A stretch of DNA of 64,000 nt from Caulobacter sp. FWC2 (lineage in GTDB: Bacteria; Pseudomonadota; Alphaproteobacteria; Caulobacterales; Caulobacteraceae), in assembly GCF_002742625.1 (NCBI RefSeq), contig NZ_PEBF01000001.1:3038001-3102000 (forward strand), given 5' to 3'. The notes under the pieces were generated by a model. The model did no database searches. It was not told the DNA's origin and saw only the letters and a program-made list of their open reading frames with translations. Numbering within the stretch: the stretch's first letter is position 1; each line of letters begins with the position of its first letter. Shown piece after piece: positions 45,500 to 53,332 of this stretch. Made by a program: the position numbers and the translations under genes.

Positions 45500-45906
45500 C
45501 GCGCCCCCTCCCCGCCTTCGAGATCTTCTGCGCCGAGGGTCTGGCGGCCGCTGGCCAGCTGGCGGCCAACTTGATCGACGAACCGCTGGAAGCGTTCGCG
45601 TCCGATGGCCTGGGCGGCCTTGTCGGCCTCGGGCAGCGGCGCGGTGACGGTCAGCTGGTAGCGGACGAAGAGCGCCAGGCTCTCCAGCAGGATCTTCTGA
45701 TCGCGTTCGATGCGGCCCAGCTGGCGGCTCATCCGGTCCAGCCGCAGCTTGAACAGGGCGTCCAGTTCGCTGGCGGCGCGGCGGTCGAGATAGGCGCGCA
45801 GGGCGTCCGCGACGATCGCCGACTTGGAGGTCCCGGGCTTTCCGCCCAGCCGATCGAGCTGCTCGGTCAGGGCGTCGTCAAGATAGAGGTGATGACGGGG
45901 CTTCAT
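45496..45906 (-). CDS. CopG-family ribbon-helix-helix regulator
   Basis: 136 residues from the ATG at 45906 (MKPRHHLYLDDALTEQLDRL); an ATG 15 bp upstream is in frame. N-terminal RHH motif (HLYLDDALTEQLDRLGGKPG, SKSAIVADALRAYLDRR). The C-terminal ~85 residues are helical (LDRMSRQLGRIERDQKILLE). Located between traG and trbB as in other Trb ICEs, where it probably represses the transfer operon. Confidence 0.92.
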   Translation of the reverse strand: MKPRHHLYLDDALTEQLDRLGGKPGTSKSAIVADALRAYLDRRAASELDALFKLRLDRMSRQLGRIERDQKILLESLALFVRYQLTVTAPLPEADKAAQAIGRERFQRFVDQVGRQLASGRQTLGAEDLEGGEGAR

Positions 45907-45917
45907 GGCGCCGCCCC

Positions 45918-47957
45918 TCAAAAGGCCGGGAGGAGATCGTCGTCGCCGCGATCGCCCCCCTCGTTCATGGCGTGGGCGCGGGCGATGGGCTGGCCGGCCC
46001 GGGCGCGCTCAAGCGCCTGGCGATCGGCGACCACGTCGCCCTCATCATCCGCCAGCCCCAGACCCAACTCGGTCTCATCGGCGGCGGGACGGACGACGAC
46101 TTCGTCGAACAGGCCCGGATGGCGCTCCTGCTGCAGGCCGCCTTCCGCCCCCGCCTCCAGATCGTCGTCGGCCTCGGTGGCCAGCCCCGCATGGGGACCG
46201 CGCACCTGGCCGCCCCAGTCGTCGCCGCGCGTGGGCGGGCAGTCGGGATAAGGCCCATTGGTCAAGGTCGGCGGCGGCGCGACGCGGCCGGTGAAGTTGC
46301 GGTCTTCGTAGTAGCGCAGCTTCTTGGCGCGGATCGGCGCCAGGCCCGAAACCAGCACCAGGGCGTCGTCGGGCGGCAGCTGCATCACCTCGCCGGGCGT
46401 CAGCAGCGGCCGGGCCGTTTCCTGGCGGCTGACCATGACGTGGCTGAGCCAGGGCGAGAGGCGATGGCCGGCGTAGTTGCGCTGGGCCCTCTGCTCGGTG
46501 GCCGTGCCCAGGGCGTCGGAGATGCGCTTGGCGGTGCGCTCGTCGTTGGAGGAAAACGCGATCCGGACGTGGCAATTGTCCAGGATGGCGTTGTTCTCGC
46601 CATAGGCCTTGGAGATCTGGTTGAGGGATTGGGCGATTAGGTAGGCGCGGATGCCGTAGCCGGCCATGAACGCCAGGGCCGTCTCGAAGAAGTCCAGCCG
46701 CCCCAGGGCCGGGAACTCGTCGAGCATCATCAGGAGTTGATGCTTGCGGCTCTTGCCCGGATCGCCTTCCAGCCGCTCGGTCAGGCGGCGGCCGATCTGG
46801 TTGAGCACCAGGCGCACCAGGGGCTTGGTGCGCGAGATGTCGGAGGGTGGGATGACCAGATAGAGGGTGACGGGCGACGGGGCGTCGACCAGGTCGGCGA
46901 TCCGCCAGTCGCAGGCCGAGGTGGTCAGGGCCACGGTCGGGTCGCGATAGAGCCCCAGGAACGACATGGCGGTCGACAGGACGCCGCTGCGTTCGTTCTC
47001 CGACTTGTTGAGGACCTCGCGGGCCGCGCTGGCGACCACGGGGTGAACCTTGGGCGCCTCGGGCGTGCCCAGATGGTTGGTGGCCATCATCCGCCGCAAG
47101 GTGTGGGCGAACGAGCGCTGGGGATCGGAGAGGAAGGTGGCGACCCGCGCGAGGGTCTTTTCCTCCTCGGCGTAGAGGACGTGGAGGATGGCGCCGACCA
47201 GCAGGCTGTGACTGGTTTTTTCCCAGTGCGATCGACGCTCCAAAGCCCCTTCGGGGTCTACGAGCACATCGGCGATGTTCTGAACGTCGCGGACCTCGTC
47301 GGGTCCCTTGCGCACTTCCAGCAGGGGATTGTAACGCGCCGAGCGGGCGTCGGTCGGATTGAACAGCAGGCAGTGGGAGAACCGGGCGCGCCAACCGGCG
47401 GTCAGGGTCCAGTTCTCGCCCTTGATGTCGTGGACGACGGCGCTGCCGGTCCAGGACAACAGGCTTGGCACCACCAGGCCCACGCCCTTGCCCGAGCGAG
47501 TCGGCGCGAACGCCATGACGTGCTCGGGACCGGCGTGGCGGAGATACTCGTCGCCCAGTCGCCCGAGAAAGACGCCGTCATCCTTGAACAGCCCAGCGGT
47601 GGCCGCCTCGGTCCGGGTCGCCCAGCGCGAGGATCCGTAGGTCGTGACCTGCCCGGTCTGGCGGGCGCGCCACAGCGATCCGGCGATGGCGCAGGCGCAA
47701 CCGAGAAAGCCGCTGGCCCCGGCCAGCATCCCGGCCTTGTCGAAGACCAACGGCGCGTAGGCCTCGTAGTGATACCACCAGTCGAAAAGCTGCCAGGGCC
47801 GGTAGAGCGGCTGACCCAGCACCTCAAGCCAGGGCGCGCCCAAACGGTCCTGATAGCCCAGCATGGCCGCGGCCCACTGGGTGGCGGCCCAGACGCCGAG
47901 TATCATGATCACGAAGACCGCGAGGATCTGGCCTATGAGGAGCTTGGTGGGCGTCAT
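45918..47957 (-). CDS. traG: TraG/VirD4 coupling protein
   Basis: 679 residues. Two N-terminal TM helices (LLIGQILAVFVIMILGVW; GMLAGASGFLGCACAIAGSL), Walker A AFAPTRSGKGVGLVV and Walker B HQLLMMLDEFPALG. Receives relaxase-DNA and presents it to the Trb channel. The last ~120 residues are acidic and unique (AGAEGGLQQERHPGLF, DDLLPAF), probably a cargo-recognition tail. The start is divergent from the dinB gene, 233 bp away. Confidence 0.95.
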   Translation of the reverse strand: MTPTKLLIGQILAVFVIMILGVWAATQWAAAMLGYQDRLGAPWLEVLGQPLYRPWQLFDWWYHYEAYAPLVFDKAGMLAGASGFLGCACAIAGSLWRARQTGQVTTYGSSRWATRTEAATAGLFKDDGVFLGRLGDEYLRHAGPEHVMAFAPTRSGKGVGLVVPSLLSWTGSAVVHDIKGENWTLTAGWRARFSHCLLFNPTDARSARYNPLLEVRKGPDEVRDVQNIADVLVDPEGALERRSHWEKTSHSLLVGAILHVLYAEEEKTLARVATFLSDPQRSFAHTLRRMMATNHLGTPEAPKVHPVVASAAREVLNKSENERSGVLSTAMSFLGLYRDPTVALTTSACDWRIADLVDAPSPVTLYLVIPPSDISRTKPLVRLVLNQIGRRLTERLEGDPGKSRKHQLLMMLDEFPALGRLDFFETALAFMAGYGIRAYLIAQSLNQISKAYGENNAILDNCHVRIAFSSNDERTAKRISDALGTATEQRAQRNYAGHRLSPWLSHVMVSRQETARPLLTPGEVMQLPPDDALVLVSGLAPIRAKKLRYYEDRNFTGRVAPPPTLTNGPYPDCPPTRGDDWGGQVRGPHAGLATEADDDLEAGAEGGLQQERHPGLFDEVVVRPAADETELGLGLADDEGDVVADRQALERARAGQPIARAHAMNEGGDRGDDDLLPAF

Positions 47958-48151
47958 GCGCCGGGTCCCCGCGCTCGGACCGCGGCATGCGGCGCGAGGC
48001 CCTCGGAGACTCTGGCGGAGGCCGAAAATCGCTTACGGCGGCTAGGCCCGTGTCAGGTACGCCTTGGCCGCAGTTCGGGCCGAGGCCCGTGGCCTGTGTC
48101 GCTCAAGCCGGCAGCTTTCCCCTCCCGACGGCGTTCAGCCCGAACCTAGAA

Positions 48152-48166
48152 GTTCCCTTTTCGTTC
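48152..48166 (+). promoter_or_regulatory. LexA (SOS) box GTTC-N7-GTTC upstream of dinB
   Basis: GTTC-CCTTTTC-GTTC matches exactly the alphaproteobacterial LexA operator (direct repeat GTTC spaced by 7). It ends 23 bp before the dinB ATG, a place where LexA would block the promoter. GTTC-N5-GAAC and GAAC-N6-GTTC half-site arrangements overlap it on the left. Confidence 0.8.
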
Positions 48167-48189
48167 TTGTCGTGGTAGGGAAACGCGGG

Positions 48190-49311
48190 ATGCAGGACGC
48201 GCGCAAGATCATCCATATCGACATGGACGCCTTCTATGCGTCGGTCGAACAGCGTGATGATCCTAGCCTTCGCGGACGTCCGCTCGCGGTCGGCCACGGG
48301 GCTCGCCGAGGCGTGGTCGCCGCCGCCAGCTACGAGGCGCGCAAGTTTGGTGTCCGTTCGGCCATGCCTTCGACCACGGCCTTGGCCAAGTGTCCGCAGC
48401 TCATCTTCGTGCCGCCACGCTTTGAGGTCTACAAGGCCGTGTCACGACAGATCCATGCGATCTTCGCCGACTACACCGACCTGATCGAACCGCTGTCTCT
48501 GGATGAGGCCTATCTCGACGTCACCGCCAATCGTCGGGGCCTGGCGACCGCCACGGACACGGCGCTTGAGATCCGGGCTCGGATCCTTGAAACCACCGGC
48601 CTGACGGCCTCGGCCGGGATCTCCTACAACAAGTTCCTGTCCAAGCTCGCATCGGATCAAAGAAAGCCCAACGGCCAGTTCGTGGTCCCGCCCGGCAAGG
48701 GCGAGGCCTTCGTCCAGTCCCTGCCGATCGGACGCTTCCACGGCGTGGGCGCGGTCACCGAGGCCAAGATGAAGAGCCTAGACATCCACACCGGCCAGGA
48801 CCTGCATCGCCAGAGCCTGACCTTCCTGCAGCACCATTTCGGCAAGTCCGGACCGTGGTACTACGCCATCGCCCGGGGCGAGGATCACCGACGGGTCAAT
48901 CCCGACCGCGTGCGCAAGTCCTCGGGCTCGGAAACCACTTTTGAGCAGGACCAGATCGCGCCCGAACCGATCGAGGCAGGCGTGCTGGCCATGGCCGACG
49001 ACGTATGGGCTTGGTGTGAGAAGACCGGCGCGCGGGCCCGCACCGTCACCGTGAAGATCAAGTGGGCCGATTTCCAGCAGACGACCCGCAGCCGCTCCCT
49101 GCCCTCGCCGATCGCCGACCACCAGACCCTGCGCCGCACGAGCTTGGATCTGATCCGTTCGGTCTACCCGCCGCGCCTGGGCGTTCGCCTGGTCGGCGTG
49201 ACCTTGTCGAACTTCGACCAGGCCATCGCCCTGAAGGACGAACAGCTGGGCCTGGCGTTGGACAGCGCCTTGGTCGGCGAGCCGGTAGCGCCTGTCGCTG
49301 TTCACGCTTAA
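48190..49311 (+). CDS. dinB: DNA polymerase IV (Y family), ICE-borne
   Basis: 373 residues from the ATG at 48190. Palm motif RKIIHIDMDAFYASVEQRD with D11/D13 and steric gate Phe15, and the second catalytic pair D105/E106 in SLDEAYLDVT. Helix-hairpin-helix (GVGAVTEAKMKSLDIHT) and little-finger domain follow. No obvious beta-clamp motif of the usual QLxLF type at the end, though EQLGLALDS lies near the C-terminus. Error-prone translesion synthesis, here under an SOS box. Confidence 0.95.
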   Translation: MQDARKIIHIDMDAFYASVEQRDDPSLRGRPLAVGHGARRGVVAAASYEARKFGVRSAMPSTTALAKCPQLIFVPPRFEVYKAVSRQIHAIFADYTDLIEPLSLDEAYLDVTANRRGLATATDTALEIRARILETTGLTASAGISYNKFLSKLASDQRKPNGQFVVPPGKGEAFVQSLPIGRFHGVGAVTEAKMKSLDIHTGQDLHRQSLTFLQHHFGKSGPWYYAIARGEDHRRVNPDRVRKSSGSETTFEQDQIAPEPIEAGVLAMADDVWAWCEKTGARARTVTVKIKWADFQQTTRSRSLPSPIADHQTLRRTSLDLIRSVYPPRLGVRLVGVTLSNFDQAIALKDEQLGLALDSALVGEPVAPVAVHA

Positions 49312-49447
49312 GGTTCAAACCCATGCCGCCGCGCCGCCGTCCCAACGCGAAGATCTTGACGCCCGCAGGCTGGATTGGTCGCCACGATCATTGGCTTGGC
49401 CGCCGCTCTAGCGCCCCTGCTTGTTCGACACTGAGACCGTATCCGTC

Positions 49448-49672
49448 TTAGCGGATCGTCCAAGGCTTGACCGCCGCGACCATCAAGACCGCCGACACGA
49501 GATAGGCGCCAAACACGACAGGCGCGGGTCGGTCATGCAGAACGAGCTGGACCAAGCCTACGATCATCGCGGACGGCGCGATGGCGACGGCCAGACAGCC
49601 TAGCCACATCAGCGGCGTGAGCGCCCATTGCGGCAACCGAGCACCCTGCTCTTCATCGTCATACCAGCCCAT
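49448..49672 (-). CDS. Small two-helix membrane protein
   Basis: 74 residues from the ATG at 49672 with GGGAGGG upstream. Two hydrophobic segments (LTPLMWLGCLAVAIAPSAMI, VFGAYLVSAVLMVAAV) after an acidic N-terminus (GWYDDEEQG). No family recognised. Between dinB and the exonuclease operon, on the opposite strand to dinB. Confidence 0.65.
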   Translation of the reverse strand: MGWYDDEEQGARLPQWALTPLMWLGCLAVAIAPSAMIVGLVQLVLHDRPAPVVFGAYLVSAVLMVAAVKPWTIR

Positions 49673-49740
49673 GGCGCAGCCCTCCCAAGACCACAACCAT
49701 AGCGACCAATGGTGAAGTCACAAACCCTGAGCGCAAGCGA

Positions 49741-50631
49741 TCAGCAGCGGTCGGAGAACCGGTCGTAGGCGTCGATCTTGCGGATGAGCGGGTCTATGTC
49801 GCCGCCGTAGATCTCCTGACGCAGAAACAGCAGCTCGGCGTCCTTGTCGGCCTCAGCGACATCGACGTACCAACAGCGGGAAGGCACGGCGTCGTCGCCA
49901 CTCCAGCGATAGCCTCGCGCCTTGAGCTTGTCCTTCATGGCGAAAGGCGAGTTCTCCGCCCAGATCCGCCAGCTTGACGTGCGCGCCTGCTCCAGGAGCC
50001 GCGCCAAGGCGGGCTGGCCGCTCTTGGGAAGATCGCGCGCCAGCAGCTCGATGGCCGCGGCGCAGTCGCTGGTGGCGCGATGGCGATCGTAGAAAAAACC
50101 CGCGCCGGCGGCGAGGTAGGCCAACTTGACGCCTTCGTGCCCTTCGCTCTTCCAGTCGATCTGGCTCATCGAACACGCCCATGGCTTGGTCTGGAAGACG
50201 GGGCTGAAGCGCTCCAGGAGACGGCGATCGAAGCTAGCGTTGTGAGCGATGACCAGCGCGGCGGGCGCGGCGAACGCCGCCACCGCTTCGGGATCGATGT
50301 CCTGCCCCTCGACCATGGCGTCGTCGATCCCGGTCAGGGCGGTGATCTCGGCGGGAATGGGCCGCGCGGGCTGGCGATAGCCGTGGAAGGGGTCCATCAC
50401 CTCATAGACCCGCCCATCAAGACCGTAGCGGAACGGGATCATCGCCAGTTCGATGATCTCGTCACGGCGGGTGTCCAGTCCAGTCGTCTCGACGTCCACG
50501 AACAATCCGACCCGGACCTTTTCGCCTTCGGGAACTGGCAGAACCGGGCGTTCGCCGAGCTTGCGCAGGACCCGATACTGGCCGCTCGCCTCCAGGAGCG
50601 CGGCCATCGCGACAAGATCGGGCTCCGACAT
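49741..50631 (-). CDS. DEDDh 3'-5' exonuclease (DnaQ-like)
   Basis: 296 residues from the ATG at 50631. Exo I: GLFVDVETTGLD (D46, E48). Exo II: VIAHNASFDRRLLE. Exo III: HRATSDCAAAIELLA (His and Asp of DEDDh). The C-terminal ~90 residues (ENSPFAMKDKLKARGYRWSG, RCWYVDV) are a specific domain seen in other proteobacterial DnaQ-like proteins. Suggested role is DNA repair or element maintenance. Starts 8 bp after the upstream gene's stop. Confidence 0.88.
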   Translation of the reverse strand: MSEPDLVAMAALLEASGQYRVLRKLGERPVLPVPEGEKVRVGLFVDVETTGLDTRRDEIIELAMIPFRYGLDGRVYEVMDPFHGYRQPARPIPAEITALTGIDDAMVEGQDIDPEAVAAFAAPAALVIAHNASFDRRLLERFSPVFQTKPWACSMSQIDWKSEGHEGVKLAYLAAGAGFFYDRHRATSDCAAAIELLARDLPKSGQPALARLLEQARTSSWRIWAENSPFAMKDKLKARGYRWSGDDAVPSRCWYVDVAEADKDAELLFLRQEIYGGDIDPLIRKIDAYDRFSDRC

Positions 50632-50638
50632 CGCCCGG

Positions 50639-50974
50639 TCAGCCGGTCTTGGCGACCGGGTGCTGCGGCGCCAGGGCATTTTGCCAGGCGGCGATCAGCA
50701 CGCGCTTGGCTGCGGCCTCGCTGACGTCGCGCAGGTGCAGCAGCGTGACCCCCTTGCGCCCCCGTTCTCCCGGCTCAGGCGCGACGCCGGCCGAGGCCGA
50801 GATCAGGTCTCGCTGATCGGCGGGCGCCAGCTTGACCACGGCCCAGCCGGCTTCCGGCCATCCGACCGTGGCGAACGTCTTGCCGCTGACGGCGAAACGC
50901 ACGGCGCCCAGAACGGTCTTGGCCTTGACCATGGCCAGTCCGCTGGCGATGGCGATGAAGGCGTCCGGCGTCAT
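50639..50974 (-). CDS. MmcQ/YjbR-like protein
   Basis: 111 residues from the ATG at 50974 with GGAGGAGAG upstream. YjbR-like fold signals: MTPDAFIAIASGLAMVKAK, AVSGKTFATVGWPEAGWAVVKL and LLHLRDVSEAAAKRVLIAAW. Cytoplasmic, role unknown; the family is DNA-binding-like. Eight bp upstream of the exonuclease start, so same operon. Confidence 0.85.
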   Translation of the reverse strand: MTPDAFIAIASGLAMVKAKTVLGAVRFAVSGKTFATVGWPEAGWAVVKLAPADQRDLISASAGVAPEPGERGRKGVTLLHLRDVSEAAAKRVLIAAWQNALAPQHPVAKTG

Positions 50975-51106
50975 GATCGAGCTCTCCTCCGCCCTCGGAT
51001 CGATGGCCGGACAAAACCATGAGTCGCCAAGCGCCCAAACGATTGGCCCTCTTGCTCGCCGGCGTCGACGCGCGCATGAGGCCAAGCTTAGATCCGAGGA
51101 ATCGTC

Positions 51107-51970
51107 ATGCGCTCGAAGCTCCTGGCCGCCGCCCTGATGACTGTCGCCGTCCTGCCTGGCTCGGCCTTGGCTTGGGGCCGCACGGGCCACGTCGTCGTCG
51201 CCGATATCGCCCGCGGCTACCTCACACCTAAGGCAGCTGCGGCCGTCGACGCCCTGCTGGCGGCCGACACAGACGCCCTGACCACGCCCGATCTCGGCGC
51301 ACGCGCGTCCTGGGCCGACGCCTGGCGCAAGGACCACCGCCAGACCACCGAGTGGCATTTCGTCGACGTCGAGCTGGATCACCCCGACTTGCCCGCTGCC
51401 TGCTTTGGTTTTCCCGCCAGCGAAACACCGGCCAGCGCGGGACCCGAGAAGGACTGCGTGGTCGGCCGGCTGAACGCCTTCGAGGCCGAACTGGCCGACC
51501 CCAAAACCGACGCGGCTGAACGCCTGCTGGCCTTCAAGTTCGTGCTGCATTTCGTCGGCGACCTGCACCAGCCTCTGCACGCAGCCGACAACCAGGATCG
51601 CGGCGGCAATTGCGTGCCGCTCTCGCTGGGTGGGCCGCGCACGACCAACTTGCACAGCTATTGGGACACAGTCGCCGTCGAGGCCATCGAGGCCGACCCC
51701 GAGAAGCTGGCGGCCAAGCTCGCCGCCCAAATCACGCCGGCCGAGCGCAAGGCTTGGGAAAAGGGCGACGCCAAGACTTGGGCCATAGAGAGCTTCGCCC
51801 TGGCGAAGTCCACCGTCTACACGATCGGCTCCAAGCCGGGCTGCGCCAGCGACACCGCGCCGCTTCCTCTGCCCGCTGGTTACGACCAGACCGCAGAGGC
51901 CGCCGTCGCGCTCCAGCTGAAGAAAGCCGGCGTACGCTTGGCCCTGGAGCTCAACCGCGCGCTAGGCTAG
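51107..51970 (+). CDS. Secreted S1/P1-type nuclease
   Basis: 287 residues with signal peptide (AAALMTVAVLPGSALA). The mature N-terminus Trp23 acts as a zinc ligand, followed by GRTGHVVVADIA. Three-zinc motifs: DAWRKDH, WHFVDVELD, FVGDLHQPLHAADNQDRGGN and TTNLHSYWDTVAVEA. Degrades single-stranded DNA/RNA in the periplasm or outside. It is unusual as ICE cargo. The TAG stop overlaps the convergent DUF1016 stop. Confidence 0.92.
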   Translation: MRSKLLAAALMTVAVLPGSALAWGRTGHVVVADIARGYLTPKAAAAVDALLAADTDALTTPDLGARASWADAWRKDHRQTTEWHFVDVELDHPDLPAACFGFPASETPASAGPEKDCVVGRLNAFEAELADPKTDAAERLLAFKFVLHFVGDLHQPLHAADNQDRGGNCVPLSLGGPRTTNLHSYWDTVAVEAIEADPEKLAAKLAAQITPAERKAWEKGDAKTWAIESFALAKSTVYTIGSKPGCASDTAPLPLPAGYDQTAEAAVALQLKKAGVRLALELNRALG

Positions 51971-53253
51971 CCGCGCGAAGACAGCTTGCGGATCCGGGTT
52001 AGGAAGGCCTCGGCCGACGCCTGGGCGTCTTCGACCTGAGCCTCATCAATGTCGACGCCATGGGCGGCGCGGTTCATCGATCCCAGAGCTTCGGAAATCG
52101 CGCGCCGGTCTTCGGTAGGCAGGTCGGCGTCTCCGATCTCGTTCAGCATCGCGACGATCGACAGCGGTCGTGCGCCGCCGCCGAGGATGCGGCGCAGTTC
52201 CTTTTCGATCTCGATCCGCAGATGCACCAGGCGCATCGCGGCTGGGAGCTGGCGTGACAGGTCATCGAGCGTCGGCAGGGCGTCCTCCAGCGGCGCGGGG
52301 AGCGCGGTCGAGACGGTATAGGTCGCCACGCCCATCGGCTTGGCGCTGTCGCGCAAGGCGTACTCGACGATCGTCTCATTGCGCGTCTGGCACAGGATGA
52401 TGCCAATCGATGGCTGATCGGTCGGGTGGCGCAGTTGGTCGTCCACGGCGGAGAGATAGAAATTCATCTTGCCCGCGAATTCGGGCTTGAAGGCCTCGAC
52501 CTTCAGCTCGATCACCACGAAACAGCGCAGGCGCAGGTGATAGAACAGCAGGTCCAGGCGGTAATCCTGATCGCCGACCTCCAGCGGATACTGACTGCCC
52601 ACGAAGGCGAAGCCCTTGCCCAGTTCCAGGATCAGCTGGCGCAACTGCTCCAGCAGGCCTCGTTCCAGGTCGCGTTCCTGCATGTCCGGGGTCATGGCCA
52701 GGAAGTCGAAGGCGTAGGGATCCTTGATCAGCGCCTTGGCCAGCTCCGATTGCGGTGCCGGCAAGGTGGCGTCAAAATTGGTCTGGGCCTGCCCCTGGCG
52801 TCGGAAGAGGTCGGTCTGGATCTGGTGGGTAAGGACATTGCGGCTCCACCCCTGATCGACGGCCTGGCGAACGTAGAACCGCCGCTCATCGTCGCTGCGC
52901 GCGCCAAGCAGGGCAATGTGGTGGCCCCAGGGCAATTTGGCAGCGACCTGCTGCACAAATTCTGGGTCGGGATAGGCGCTCGCGAAATCGCGCATGTAGC
53001 GCAGATTGCGCGGCGACAGTCCGGTCATCTCCGGGAAGGCGGCCTGCAGATCCGCCGCAAGCTGGGTGATGATCTTCGCCCCCCAGCCCGCGCGGCGCTC
53101 GCGCTCGGCGATGTCGTGGCCGATCGACCAGTAGAGGCCAATCAGTTCCTGGTTCACCGCCACGGCGGCGCTGAGGCGCGCCGAACGGACGCGGGTTTTC
53201 AGGGCGTCGAGAAAGGCCCCGTAGTCCTCGGGTCGGACGATCAGATCGGCCAT
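51967..53253 (-). CDS. DUF1016 (YhcG) PD-(D/E)XK nuclease with C-terminal HEPN-like extension
   Basis: 428 residues. N-terminal helical DUF1016 part (LIGLYWSIGHDIAERERR, LSPRNLRYMRDFASAYP, KLPWGHHIALL). The nuclease core shows D234 in DYRLDLLFYH and E249-x-K251 in VVIELKVE. The last ~90 residues are an extension with MNRAAHGVDID (Met393-His398), which resembles the R-N-x3-H motif of HEPN domains with the first Arg replaced by Met. DUF1016 proteins are predicted restriction-type nucleases. No partner gene is adjacent. Confidence 0.88.
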   Translation of the reverse strand: MADLIVRPEDYGAFLDALKTRVRSARLSAAVAVNQELIGLYWSIGHDIAERERRAGWGAKIITQLAADLQAAFPEMTGLSPRNLRYMRDFASAYPDPEFVQQVAAKLPWGHHIALLGARSDDERRFYVRQAVDQGWSRNVLTHQIQTDLFRRQGQAQTNFDATLPAPQSELAKALIKDPYAFDFLAMTPDMQERDLERGLLEQLRQLILELGKGFAFVGSQYPLEVGDQDYRLDLLFYHLRLRCFVVIELKVEAFKPEFAGKMNFYLSAVDDQLRHPTDQPSIGIILCQTRNETIVEYALRDSAKPMGVATYTVSTALPAPLEDALPTLDDLSRQLPAAMRLVHLRIEIEKELRRILGGGARPLSIVAMLNEIGDADLPTEDRRAISEALGSMNRAAHGVDIDEAQVEDAQASAEAFLTRIRKLSSRG

Positions 53254-53332
53254 GTCTCGAACCTTCCTTGTCCGTCTTCGTCAGACCCAGGCGCCTTGCT
53301 GCGCGACTCCCCGCGCCGGTGCAAGCCGCGCA

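Noticed and set aside
49323..49451. 42-codon plus-strand ORF after dinB
   Set aside because: No ribosome site, basic low-complexity product, no family.
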